Part shown: positions 46,301 to 57,311 of the stretch, in pieces
Numbering within the stretch: position 1 is the stretch's first letter
How the letters are laid out: each line of letters starts with the position of its first letter
Assembly: GCF_030272615.1 (NCBI RefSeq)
Contig: NC_081406.1
Coordinates: forward strand, 166,205,521-166,269,520
DNA length: 64,000 nt
Reading direction: 5' to 3'
DNA from: Cryptomeria japonica
Lineage: Eukaryota; Streptophyta; Pinopsida; Cupressales; Cupressaceae
The notes under the pieces: model-generated
What the model was told of the DNA's origin: nothing
Databases searched by the model: none
The model's input: the letters and a program-made list of their open reading frames with translations, nothing else
Translations under genes and position numbers: made by a program

Positions 46301-46942
46301 TTGCAAAGAAATACTGAAAGTAAAAACAATTCTTCTCCCTCTCCCTCTTTTGACATAATTGAATTTTGCAAATCTTCAACTGTTCAAATTTCCACTGCTG
46401 AATATTTGAAACTGAACCCGGGGGAATTAGACAAGTTGATCGAATATGTAAAAAGAGACCCTATCTTGAATTCCTCAGTGCATGAGTGTATGGTTGATAA
46501 TGATTTGTTTGTTGCTGAAAAACCTACATCTACTTTTTGCCCTCCCATTGATTCGATTAATCCTTGTGCCTCTCACAGTGTTGAAGATAAGCTTGACACT
46601 GAAGTTCTAAAACCTGAACCTTTTCATATCTCTCTCCTCTTGAATGGTCAGAAGCTTAGTAATTTTATTATAGATTCAAGGGCATCAGATAACATAATGC
46701 CATCATCTATTGCCAGAGCTTTGGGTTTAACACTTACCAAGACATTTGGGAGATGTTACTCGATGGATGGGAAGCAAGTCCCTCTCATTGGGCAAGTAAA
46801 GGATGCTCAAGCAGTACTTGTAGCGTGTCCTGATAAAAGGGTAAAGCTGACCATTTTGGTTGCTGACATTCCTGCAAGTTATAGGATGCTTTTAAGTAGG
46901 ACTTTCTGTAGAGATTTGGGGGGTGAGATCAAGATGGACTAG
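46301..46942 (+). pseudogene. Gypsy aspartic protease
   Basis: A 213-codon open stretch contains FIIDSRASDNIMPSSIARALG (split here as IIDSRASDNIMP), the position of the D-S/T-G-A active site. Gly is changed to Arg (DSRAS), which should abolish activity. It continues with GQVKDAQAVL, LTILVADIPASYRMLLSR and FCRDLGGEI, the normal protease end. TAG at 46,940 follows in frame. Confidence 0.8.
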
Positions 46943-47085
46943 TCAGAGGCTATCATCCCACTAGGAAAACAAAGGATCAAACTTGAACCTGAACTGAAAA
47001 ATAAATATATAGTTTTTCCTTCTAATAATCCCAAAGCCCATATTCTATTCCAAGAATGAGAATTTGGAAATTATCTCATTCTTGC

Positions 47086-47695
47086 ACCTAATAAAAAGGA
47101 GTTAGAAGAAGCAGTTGATGAACAAGATGAACTGTGGCAAATGGAATTCGATGGAAGTTGTGCCAACTTTGGTTCAGGAGTAGGGGTAGTTTTTCTTTCG
47201 CCTAATGGTAATATTTTTCCTTTTTCTTTCAAATTAGATTTCAAGAATACAAATAACACTGCGGAGTATGAGGCATTACTTTTAGGATTGAATGAAGCCA
47301 AATGTTAGGGCATAAAATTTCTTAAGGTGAAAGGTGATGCTGAGTTGATTGTTAAACAGGTAAGAAATGTTTATTCTGTTAAAAATGATAGACTGAAACA
47401 TTATAGAAATGGATTTTGGGATGAGATAGAGTTTTTTGATGTTTTTTCAATTGAAGCTATACCAAGAGAGCATAACACTAGGGCGGATTCATTGGTTGTT
47501 TCAACTTCTCTCTTGTTACCACACCCAGACTTTAAGAATGATTCTTATAGAATTGAAATGATTTACAGACCTAGTGTTCCTGACAATGTGTATCATTGGA
47601 AAGTATTTGATACATATGCTCAAATTAAAGATTTTTTGGAGTGTGCCTGTTCCTTTGTCCAATCATATTTTGAGGGTTCTGAGGATATTTGTTAA
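47086..47695 (+). pseudogene. Archaeal/plant-type RNase H placed before RT
   Basis: After protease, and still in the same frame, the sequence reads LWQMEFDGSCANFGSGVG (Asp about 47,149), NNTAEYEALLLGL (Glu), VKGDAELIVKQV (Asp about 47,336) and PREHNTRADSL (Asp about 47,486). These are the four acidic positions of a type-1 RNase H of the aRNH kind. One TAG (47,305) interrupts it. A C-terminal extension runs to 47,695. It lies between protease and RT, not after RT. It would degrade the RNA strand of RNA:DNA hybrids. Confidence 0.8.
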
Positions 47696-47932
47696 GAATT
47701 TTGTCCAGATCCTGGTATTCATTCTGATAAGAATTTCATTCAACTTAAGGGGAACAAAATCCTGAAAGGTTTGGTGACTCTAGAGAGGTTTTTCACCCAT
47801 AATGATGTGTTCACCAGAAAGAAAATTCCTGATGATTACAGTAAGGTGGGTTGTGAAAAGATCAATCTTGGTGATGAATCTAATCCTAGAATGGTAACAA
47901 TTGGCAAATGCTGTTCTTCTAAGGAGATGTGA

Positions 47933-48802
47933 ATGCTCATTGAGTTATTGAAAGAATATATTGACATGTTTGCATGGTGTTATGACGATTTGAAGGAATT
48001 TAGGAATGGTCAGTTTCAACATAAAATTATGTTGAAACCTGGTGTTTCTCCTTTTAGACAAAAACTGAGAAATTTCAATCCCATGATGGCAGAAGCAATT
48101 TTCAAAGAGGTAGATAGAATACTAAAAGCTAGAATTATATACCCAATCCATCACTCCACATGGCTAGCCAATATAGTACCTATAAGGAAGAAAAATGGGG
48201 AAATTCGAATTTGTGTAGATTTTTGCAATCTGAACTAGGCAAGTCTTAAGGATAATTATGCTTTACCCAATATGGACCATATTTTGCAGATAGTAGCTGG
48301 GTCAAAAATGATGTCAATGTTAGATGGCTTTTCTGGCTATAATCAAATTAGTGTTGCAGAAAATGAACAGCATAAGACAGCATTTATCACCCCTTGGCGA
48401 ACGTTTGCATATAATTGTATGCCTTTTGGTTTGATTAATGTCGGAGCAACTTTTCAACAGGCCATGGATTCTTCTTTTAGGGATTTCCATGACAGGATTA
48501 TTGTAATTTACATAGATGACTTGACCATGTTCTCTAAAGAAAGGAAGAATCATCTCAAAGATCTGAGGGCAGTTCTACAACGTTGTTAAGAACATGGTAT
48601 CTCCTTGAATCCAAAAAAATCAATGTTCTGTGTAACTGAAGGGAAACTATTGGGGCACATTATTTCGAAAGAAGGCGTCAAGATTGATCCTAAAAGAGTC
48701 AATGCAATCCAACACCTCAGCCTACCTTCAAATCGGACTAGAGTAAGGTCATTTTGCAGTCAGGTCAATTTCCTAAGAAGTTTTGTACCTAAATTTGCAT
48801 AA
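47933..48802 (+). pseudogene. Gypsy reverse transcriptase
   Basis: Same frame as gag and protease. Motifs: MFAWCYDDLKEF; FRQKLRNFNP; YPIHHSTWLANIVPIRKKNG (split here as WLANIVPIRKKNG); ICVDFCNLN, a stop, then MDHILQ; MLDGFSGYNQI; TPWRTFAYNCMPFGL; catalytic IYIDDL (48,506-48,523); then LGHIISKEGVKIDPKRV. Stops fall at 48,236, 48,587 and 48,800. A clear Ty3-type RT. Confidence 0.9.
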
Positions 48803-49269
48803 ACTACTAAGCATATCATCGGCTTGTTGAGTGAAAGGTACCCTTTTAAATGGACTGATGAAGCCAAAGAAGCTTTTGAAAAGATTAAGAGTTCAGTTGC
48901 CAATGCACCAACCCTCATCAACCCAGATTTTAAAAAGGATTTTATCATATACTATTATGCCTCATAACATACAATGTCAGGAATATTATTACAAGTAGAT
49001 GAATCTAGGACTGAAGCACCCATAGCATTCATGAGTGTCCCTCTTAAAAGAACATGAGCTTAAGTATTCACTCTCAGAAAAAAAAAGCCTTTGTCATGGT
49101 TAAAGCTGTAAACCAATTCAGATATTATATTCTGCATTCTCACTCTATGGTGTTTGTTCTGGATTCTGAAGTGAAAAGTATTTTGACTTAGCAGGAAGTT
49201 GGGCTCAACAAAAGAGCGACATGGGTAACCAAAATTCAAGAATATGATCTAGATATTCATCCTACAAAG
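48803..49269 (+). pseudogene. Degenerate second RNase H after RT
   Basis: FKWTDEAKEAFEKIK and the LINPDF region lead into IIYYYAS-stop-HTMSGILLQ, where an active Ty3 RNase H has YTDAS. The first catalytic Asp is Tyr here. RKKKAFVMVKAVNQFRYYIL and WVTKIQEYDLDI follow. Several stops and a frameshift occur before 49,270. Loss of catalytic residues in this domain is a known trait of Tat-lineage elements with a second RNase H (from memory). Confidence 0.75.
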
Positions 49270-50577
49270 ATGGTTAAAGGACAGGGTTTATGCAAATTGA
49301 TAGCAGAGAATAAGGTGGAAACAAATGAAGAGCTACCATTGACTCTCTTTGTTGGGTTACAAGATACATGGTTTTCTGACGTAGCTTATTACTTGACCTA
49401 TGGTAGTTGCCCGAGTCATTTGTCCACTAAAGAACAAATGAATCTCAAATTAAAAGAAGCTAAGTATGTTATCTGGCAAGATGTTTTGTATAAAAAAGGC
49501 TTGGATGGTACCTATTTGAGATGTGTAGATAAGCCACAACAACGGAAACTTCTAGAAGTTTATCATGATGAAGCCTGCAGTGGACATTTCTCATCCTCAG
49601 TAACCGCTTTTAAGATTTTAAGAAATTGTTTTTATTGGCCTGGTATGTTCCATGATGCATATACCTATGTTAAGGGATGTGAAAAATGTCAACTCTTTTA
49701 TGGAAAACCACAGTTGGCAGCTCTACCCTTAAAACCTGTGGTAGTGGATGAACCTTTCAAACAATGGGGTATTGATTTCGTAGGCCCAATAAGTCCTCAT
49801 TCCAGTGCTGGCCATATGTATATTCTGACAGCAACAGATTATTTTACTAAGTGGGTGGAGGCTATCCCCACTAAGAAGGCAAACTCAGAGGTAGTATGTA
49901 ATTTTCTCAATGATTGCATCTTAGTCCGTTTTGGGGTTCCTCAGAAGATTGTCGCTAACAATGCATCATATTTCTCTTCTAAGGAATTGACCATGTTCTG
50001 TTATGAATATAAAATTAATCTTTCACACTCCTCTGATTACTTCCCGCAAGGTAATGGGTTGGCAGAATCAAGCAACAAGAACTGGCATAAAAAGTTATAT
50101 GAAGCCTTATGGGCAGATAGAATTACCCCTAAAAGAGCCATTGGAATAGCACCTTATGAATTGGTGTATGGGATTGGTGCAAAGGTTTCTCTACCTCTAG
50201 AATTGGCAGTAGTGAAGCTTCAAACTGTAATTGAGGACTCCTTCCAAAATGCTCTAAAAAAGAGAGTCATGTATTTGACAAAGTTGGAAGAGGAAAGGGA
50301 GATGTTAGTGGATAGAATTATTGAACATCAGAACAAGGTAAATAAAATTTTTGATATGCAGGCTCGACCAAGGGGGTTCCTCCAAGGGAATGAAGTACTA
50401 TTGTGGGACAAGAGAAGAGAACCAAAGGGTTCCCATGGAAAATTTGATTCGTTGTGGAAAGGTTCATTCAAGATTCACGAAGTGGTGGGACCGAATGCAT
50501 TCAAATTGAACTATCTTGATGGAATAGTTATGCCCTATACCTATAATGGGCAAGACCTGAATCTCTATAAACTTTGA
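49270..50577 (+). CDS. Gypsy integrase, open but with one catalytic Asp replaced
   Basis: A 435-codon uninterrupted frame. It starts in the linker (GQGLCKLIAEN). The HHCC zinc domain reads YHDEACSGHFSSS...CEKCQ, and the core has WGIDFVGPI (Asp 49,774), FGVPQKIVANNASYF (Asn 49,957-49,959 where the second Asp is expected) and GNGLAESSN (Glu 50,064). The C-terminal region ends with a GPF/Y-like module (FDSLWKGSFKIHEVVGPNAFKL) and YTYNGQDLNLYKL. No chromodomain is present, as in Tat elements. The Asp-to-Asn change should inactivate strand transfer. The PPT and 3' LTR follow. Confidence 0.9.
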   Translation: MVKGQGLCKLIAENKVETNEELPLTLFVGLQDTWFSDVAYYLTYGSCPSHLSTKEQMNLKLKEAKYVIWQDVLYKKGLDGTYLRCVDKPQQRKLLEVYHDEACSGHFSSSVTAFKILRNCFYWPGMFHDAYTYVKGCEKCQLFYGKPQLAALPLKPVVVDEPFKQWGIDFVGPISPHSSAGHMYILTATDYFTKWVEAIPTKKANSEVVCNFLNDCILVRFGVPQKIVANNASYFSSKELTMFCYEYKINLSHSSDYFPQGNGLAESSNKNWHKKLYEALWADRITPKRAIGIAPYELVYGIGAKVSLPLELAVVKLQTVIEDSFQNALKKRVMYLTKLEEEREMLVDRIIEHQNKVNKIFDMQARPRGFLQGNEVLLWDKRREPKGSHGKFDSLWKGSFKIHEVVGPNAFKLNYLDGIVMPYTYNGQDLNLYKL

Positions 50578-50732
50578 AATCTATGATCAAGAGTTCCTGT
50601 ACATAGTAGATTATTTGTTTGTTTTTGTCTTTTTGGTGTGTGTCCTTTCGTCTCCATTCTATTTTGCTATGCGAACCAGAGATTTAGAGTTCTTTGCACT
50701 TTTCACAAAATGCAATCCCCAGTCAGAGCCAA

Positions 50733-53700
50733 TGTTACCTTGTCATTTGTCCCTCATAACAGGAGTGATTCACCTTGCAAAATTTTTAGTTGAGTCCTTG
50801 TCTTGTTAAAAGTTCGTTGGTTCAATCCCTAATCCGCCTGTAAATCATTTCTAAATCCTTAGCATTACGTTTCAATAGTCTGTTTGAACCTCATGAACCC
50901 CTCGAACTATCCTAAAAAAGAGTTCATAGTATTCATTTAGGTACCACAAGTTCTAAGTTGCGTCTAAGACATTTTCAAGCTTTCATGATCGTGGATGATG
51001 TTTCATATACTCTTTCTTCAGATTGTGAACCGTTTGAACCTAGTTCAAGCAGTTCAATGATGTTCAAAATGTTTGATGAAGTTCAAAGGACCAGTGGCAA
51101 TAAACAAAGTTAATCTTTTCCAAAGGAAAATCTCCTTGGCGTAGCATATGCTTTGAACTACCTGAACCCTCATGAAGTCAGTTCAAATGGTTCATGAATG
51201 TTCAAATTAGGTGGGTCCCATAGAAAAAACTAAGTGACATGATGGTGCATTTATTGCTAAGTGTGATGAAGATCTGGCCATATCTCGAGTGACATCAATC
51301 AGTCAATTTTTGAAGGCAAGTAATCATTTTTGGGAATTGGCAGTTACGTCGAGAGTGCCATCGTGCATTCAATACACACACATGTTGTCAAATCCCAATG
51401 CTCAGCAAATTTGAGTTGACGGCTAGAATTAATGCACTCAATGAGCTTTGGCACTTCATTTGTTATAAGGTATGAAGTGATTTATTTTTGAAACTTGTTC
51501 TTCATTGCTGTGGAGTGTCTGGTCAAAGGTTTTTCTGCTGGTAGACATTTGATTGGTTTTAGCCGTGAAGGTGAGTGTTGATTCCTATATTCTTTAGTGA
51601 TCTCTAGTTGTTTTTCTCTCTCATAATAAAGTTGCTTGGAGAGAGAAGGATTGTTGGTTATAAATTATGAAGTCCACTCTGCATCTTTTCGGAAACATTT
51701 TCAGTCTTGCTTGCACAGAACCCATTGTCAGTGACACAGACCTAAAAGGGGAGAATTTGGAAGCCTTGAAGGAAAGGACTTTTAAAGGTATTGATGGTTC
51801 TTTTGGTTTAGAAAATCTAAGTAGTGGCCTGATAGAGGCAGTAGCTTTCCCACCTGCTATTCCTTGCCCAGAATTAGTTAGGGAGTGCATTGCACGATAT
51901 GACCCTATTTATGAAACTATCAAGAGGGACAATGGTGAAACCTTCCTCACGATTAATAGGGAAGTCATTTCTTCTATTTTCAAGTTGCCAGATTACAAGT
52001 TCTTAAATTTTTCCCCTGCCCAATCAATCACCGAGTTCAATGTAGACAAGAGTGGACACTGGAACAATATAGCGAAACATTGGTTGATAGTTCCTTAGAG
52101 AGGTGGCTCTAGGCTACCTAAATACCCCAACAAAAATCGCATGCTTCCCCATATTCATGATGTTATGTTGTCGTTACACTGAGTTAGAGGTTCAACTGAA
52201 GCCTACAATTTTGATGACTGGATTTACTGTTATGTGCAACTGGTGTTGGAGGGAAAGCAGTTCCTTGACTGGGCAAAGCTTATTGCTAACTCTATGAGAG
52301 AATAGCTGAGCATGGCAAAGAAGTTCAGACAAAATTTATTCATGTCTTCTTATTTGATATATTGTTTGGCATGTGTCAAAGAAATAATGGGAATTCCTAG
52401 ACAACTTGTTGAAGGGGATGTTTCTGTATATGACTTTTACCCCATGCTGCAAAGAGATAATGCATTGCAAGATTTTGCGAGAGTGCATAATGCTTTTCTG
52501 GGGGACCTATGCTATGAATTGAAGAACATGAAATCAAAAAGAATGTCTAAAGATGCCCAGGCCTTGGTGAAAAGATATGATAGCTTCTTTGTTCAATTTC
52601 CTTGTTTCTGTTATAAAAGGGTAGGTGGTTTCAAAGAAGAACTTTTCAGACTTCCTCATTTTTGTTCAGATTGCTTTGTCCTTGTTGAGATTTGTAGATA
52701 GTTGTCTACTGTAATTAAGAAAGCTCAACCCAAAGATAAATGAGAAGATCACTTCCCTATTCAATTGGGCACTTTATCTTGTAGTTCAATTTCAGATGTG
52801 TTGAGCATAGGACCTGACTTGAAGAATTTTAATTTCAAACTGTATCAAGGAAGGAATGGCTTTGACAATAAAGGTTTTTCATGAGGCCTTGGTTTGATGG
52901 TGCATCTTCCTATCTCACACTTGGAAGACTTTTGGGAAGATTGTTGTGATGAACTTGAAGTGTTCAGGAGAGAAAATATGAGAATGGTTCTAGGACAGAT
53001 AGTTTCACTGTGGGTGAAACTTGATATAAGTGGGATCAAAGAAGATAATCTAGAGCTATTTGAACTTGGGTATCTAGATCAAACTAAATCTGAAACATCC
53101 TCTATTAATTGGGATGTGGAAGAAGAAGATGATATACAACTCGGAATAAAAAGAGTCTTGGAGAGAACTGTAGGTAGGGTTAATAAGAAAAGAGCAATGA
53201 CATCAAGCATCAAGATTGGTCCTGCAAGAGAAAATGTGGTTTCTCTATGTTCTCCAAAAAGATTTTCTAACCCCACTTCTATGCCTGTTCTAAAAATAAG
53301 AAGTCATCTCACACCAAGCATGAGCCTAATCCTACTTTGAACTATCCTGCTCCTTGATTTACAAGGTTACAGAATGTTGCATAGAAGAAAATGGGCCTGG
53401 TTAGAGACATAGAGGTGAAAGACAAGACCCTTGACCCTCAGATTTTTGAGGTCGAAGTCCTTGATAGTGATATTGTCAACACCATGGATTCCCATGCAAT
53501 CATTGTAGCCATGACATCACCACCTAAAGTAACTGGAGGAACGGCTAGTTCAAGCACAACTCCCAAATGGTTAACTACTTCAGTAAGTAAGAAACGGAGC
53601 TCGATCCCAGTGTCCATCTTAATTCAAGACATGGTGGTCAGAAACATGGAAAAAGGTCCTAAATAGAAGAAGTTCAAAACAACCACCAGGTTGGACGCTG

Positions 53701-55629
53701 ATGAGAAGTTCAGGAGATGGGTTGCTGAAATTGCTTCCTATAAACCCAAGGATGAAAGTAAAGAAATAAATGCAGAAGATTTTGAAGTCACCAAAGTAGA
53801 TCTGGGAAACATGAGGACTGACTCTGATAACCACCTTTTCAATGTGATGGCCAAGAAAATGCTCACCAAGTCAGAGAAAGACGGACAAGAGAAAAGGGAA
53901 CTGAAATGGCACATCAAGGTTTTAGCCCAATTCATTGATAGCCTAGGTTGTTTTGGAGCACTCCCTATATCGCAAGCTTTAGAAAACTTCAATCCCACTT
54001 CGCCAAAGAACAAGAAACTGATGAATCAAGTTCAGTGAGCCAAGAGCATCGCAGGGGCCATAGAAAAATGGACTGAAGGGGTGATCAGGGATGGCGAAAA
54101 ATATATATTACAGATTCCAGGAAGCTATGTGATGAAATTCAAAACCTCATTGCGAAGATCCAAAATCAAGTTGTGCAATGGGAAAAGGAGGAGCATAAGT
54201 GGGAAAACATATTACCCATGTTCACCAAGATAGAAAAATATGGAGCCACTGAGTTTCTAACAGAAATCTCAATAAAATTGGTAACTAATGAGTGCCAGCT
54301 CTTCGTGTTGAAGAAAACCATAGCATGGCAGGTAATTGCATTCAAGGCTATAACCTCTGATGCCAAAGCCTCCATTTACGAGCTCCAGGAACTTCAATAT
54401 AGCTTGGTCAATGATAATAAAGTGGTTAACCCAGATCATTATTGGCAACTAGGACTTTGTGGGTTGAATACACAGGACGCGGTAAAGGCATTTAAATACC
54501 ACATGGAGAAAATTAGGGCCAAAGGAAACTTTACTTCTGAAGATATAACACAGATTGCTTGAATTAAGTCCAGGATGTTCATTGGCGATGATTAGTTACC
54601 TAAACATCCTGATAAAATAGTAAAACACAGATGGGAAAAGGAAGCTACAAAGGTAAAAATCAATGCCATGAAGAATTCGAGTCAGTCTATGATTCAGGAG
54701 CTTACAGCCACCCATGATGCCAGGAAAAGTGGTAGAGGAGATAACGCTAGAGATGAAGCATAATTTGATTCTTATGCTTTGTTTTTGTTTTTAAATGTTT
54801 TTCAAAAACCTTGCAATTACTTCGAGACATGTGTCCCCTAAATACTATGTTAGTTTTATAACTGTTTCAGAGGAGGTCGGGTTTTTAGGGAGACCTCCTT
54901 TGTTCTTCAAAAGAACTACTATAATCTAGATGAAATAGATTTAGAAGGGGTTAGAATAGTAGACTTAGAGATTAGAAAATTTTGTTTGTCTGAAGGATGT
55001 GATCAATTTTTTCCAAAATCTGAAATTGGAAAGAACTTATGTTTGTATCTTTATGTCTTTGTTGCATGGAATATACATATAAAGATCATATGCATTTTGA
55101 GGTTTTAAATCTTCGAGTTTTAATCCATGGAGTAATGTTTCTTTGCAAATATTAATCCAATCAAAGTGTATGTGATTATCTTTCTTATGGTGAATGCTAT
55201 TATTAATCTGGAGCTTCTTTCTGTGTTGTTTAGAAGGATATTTGTTTGAAAAGAGACTTTGTTTCTCTTGTTTATTTTTATGAAGTGCTAAAATCAGTGT
55301 TATTAAACTTTGCTTTGATTACTTCTGATTTTCGTGGTGAAGCATCTTGAAGAAAGTTTTTTCTGAAATATTTGCATATTAAAGGCCTCTCATCTAAGAA
55401 TGAAGTAGGCAGCCTTACGTGCTTTCAAGTTAAAAGCATATCAGTTTTATTTAGTTAGATTATTCTCTGAATAACTAATGGAGGGAGCTGTACCTATCTA
55501 AAATTTAGAGGGAAGTGATGTATGTCACACTTACCCAACTGTTTAGTTGAACTTTTGTTTTTTCAAAGAGGGTAACAGAGCTTTGAATCAATTCAATTAA
55601 AAGAAAGACAAAATTTGTTCACTAAAACA
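50733..55629 (+). mobile_element. Gypsy 3' LTR
   Basis: 4,897 bp from TGTTACCTTG to CACTAAAACA. It is colinear with the 5' LTR, with a ~37-bp deletion near 50,980, a 10-bp deletion near 53,290 and a 2-bp insertion near 54,105. No convincing polypurine tract precedes it. Confidence 0.9.
51667..54763 (+). pseudogene. LTR-ORF C, copy 2 (3' LTR)
   Basis: Retains the ATG (MKSTLHLFGNIFSLACTEP) lost from copy 1, and several sense codons where copy 1 has stops (for example GCACGA for GCATGA near 51,895, and DARKSGRGD near 54,720). Its own lesions include TAG at 52,096, TGA near 52,180, TAG near 52,303, a 10-bp deletion near 53,290 that shifts frame and a 2-bp insertion near 54,105 that shifts it again. 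It ends at TAA 54,761-54,763. Comparing both copies shows the ancestral ORF was continuous over about 1,030 codons. Confidence 0.75.
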
Positions 55630-56227
55630 TGGTTATAGGAAAGGTCATGGTCAAGGAATGTAATGTGTGAATATTGTAATATCACTCAGGCTAAGGAGTT
55701 GATCGATCATTGGTGATTGAATCGGATTTAGAAGAGGATTTAGTCCTCCAATATTGAGCTTAACTAGGACTATAATCAAGCATGGTAGATGCTATCTCTA
55801 GCAGTTCACTCTTTTGGATTGTTGTCCATTTATCTTAAGAAGGTTGTAGCCTCTCTGTAGTCAATGAGACTATTTTGTAATGATTAGTATGCTTTAGGTA
55901 GTGTTCCTTCTTGCAAGTCTAGGCCCCTCATTGTAACACATACTTTCTGCAGAAGTGTCATCTGATTGTGGGTAGGTTTCCCACTGTGGTTTTTCCCTTT
56001 TTGGGTTTTCCACATACAAATCATGGTGTTATGTGGTATGGTTTCTTTACATTGATTATCTGGTTAATTGCTAAGTTGTATTGTTTACCGGTATCTATTT
56101 CTACCGGCATTTGTTTGTGCTTTACCGATACTTGGCTTGTTTAGGTTATACTGTGGATTAAAAGATATAATCTATTAACAACTGATTCACCCCCCCTCAG
56201 TTGTTCACCGGTTATCCTAACATTATC

Positions 56228-56790
56228 TTACCTCTTTCTCTCTCCCCTCTAACCTTATCTCTCCCCATCCAACCCTACCCCTTTGCCTAACTCTCACTAC
56301 CTAGACTGATCACACTCCCTCCCTACCTATCCTCTTCCTCTCTCTCTCCTTCGTTTTCTACTATTTATTGAGAACCTCTATATTTGTCTCTTTCTACCTA
56401 CTCTCTCTCTATCTCTTACCAACACCTCCATTTATCCCTCCCTAGGTCCTCTCTCCCTCCCTCCCTACCTATATCTCTCCTTCTCTCTCCTTATTTCTCT
56501 ACTCGTTCTTAAGCACCTCTAACTTTTTCTCTCTCTCCACCTAAATCTCTCCATCTCTAACTAAACCCTCTATCTCTCTACCTCTCCCTCCCAAGCTCCA
56601 TCCCTAACTAGATCTCATCTCTTTATTTCTCTCCTTTCTCTCACCACTTTCTCTCTCCTCTTTCTCTCACTCTTTTTCTTTCCTCTTTCTCTCAATTATT
56701 TCTCTCCCCCTCTCCAACCATCTCTCCTCTTATCCATCCCCACCCATCCACCTAACTCTCACTACCTACCAAACTCCCTTCCTCCCTACC
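56228..56790. repeat. Pyrimidine minisatellite, continuation after copia-3
   Basis: The same C/T-rich unit as at 31,985-33,649 (CCCTCCCTACCTAT, CTCTCTCTCCTT, TCTAGGTCC-like). It is the right flank of the copia-3 insertion site. Confidence 0.8.
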
Positions 56791-57311
56791 CAAGAAAGGT
56801 TTAGTTCCTCTAAACATTTGGTAAACTTAAATATTACATCCTATGTACATTTTTAAGGTCTAAGATTCTTTTTATAGGGTTTTTCTAGGTCTCTTTGAAA
56901 TTTCTGATTTTACTACTTAGAGTGATCCATTTTTTCTTAAGGGATCAAAAATATATCTTTATTCTTCTATTTAGGTAATCTTATCTCTAGATTGAGTGCT
57001 TGTATGTAATTGTGTATAATTATAGGATAAATTTTTGAGTGCATGTTATTGTTATTGGATATAAGAAGACATCACACTACAAAATATGTGACTTTTACTT
57101 TCATTTTATTTTTCGATATCTTTTTAATTCATAAGCTCTTCATGTTCATACAATTTATTTAAGGTTTGTATGGGGATATATTATGCTTATTTATTAGTTA
57201 TTACATGTACATTAATTTTTTAGTATTTTTTTTATGGAGTCTCTTAAAAATATACTGGCAAGTACTTAAATATTATAAATTCTTCTTTGTATATATAGCT
57301 TTTTTGTGTAG

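Larger units (their letters stand above)
39767..55629 (+). mobile_element. 15.9-kb Tat-like Ty3/gypsy element with ORF-bearing LTRs
   Basis: Two LTRs of 4,955 and 4,897 bp flank a 6.0-kb internal region with PBS, gag, protease, RNase H, RT, second RNase H and integrase. Both LTRs start TGTTACC and the 3' LTR ends AACA. The target was ATCATGGTTATAGG in the copia-3 LTR. CATGG occurs at 39,762-39,766 and 55,628-55,632; at the right it overlaps the terminal CA, so one CA has been lost or shared. LTR divergence is roughly 6% over a 240-bp sample I compared. PBS type, long LTRs, extra ORF and dual RNase H point to the Tat/Ogre lineage. Confidence 0.9.
33655..56222 (+). mobile_element. Copia-3: internally deleted Ty1/copia element holding two later insertions
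   Basis: Ends are fixed by a perfect 5-bp duplication TTATC (33,650-33,654 and 56,223-56,227). Without nested insertions the two LTRs are about 1,306 and 1,300 bp. The internal region (36,428-39,056) is only 2.6 kb: gag, then the second half of RT and RNase H, with protease, integrase and the RT fingers deleted. A solo LTR sits in the 5' LTR and a complete Ty3/gypsy element in the 3' LTR. It must have depended on proteins from full-length relatives. Confidence 0.92.
39057..56222 (+). mobile_element. Copia-3 3' LTR, interrupted by the gypsy element
   Basis: The left piece is 39,057-39,766 (TGTTGGCATTATGG start). The right piece is 55,630-56,222 (ending TATCCTAACA). Joined at CATGG they match the 5' LTR, including GTAATGTATCATGGTTATAGG at 34,352. 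Confidence 0.92.

Noticed and set aside
40734-54763. Tandem gene duplication of the ORF C protein
   Set aside because: The two copies lie within direct LTRs with the gypsy internal region between, so they are duplicated by retrotransposition rather than as genes.
56250-56790. Possible pyrimidine-rich promoter region of a host gene
   Set aside because: It is the same minisatellite as at 31,985-33,649, separated from it by the copia-3 insertion.
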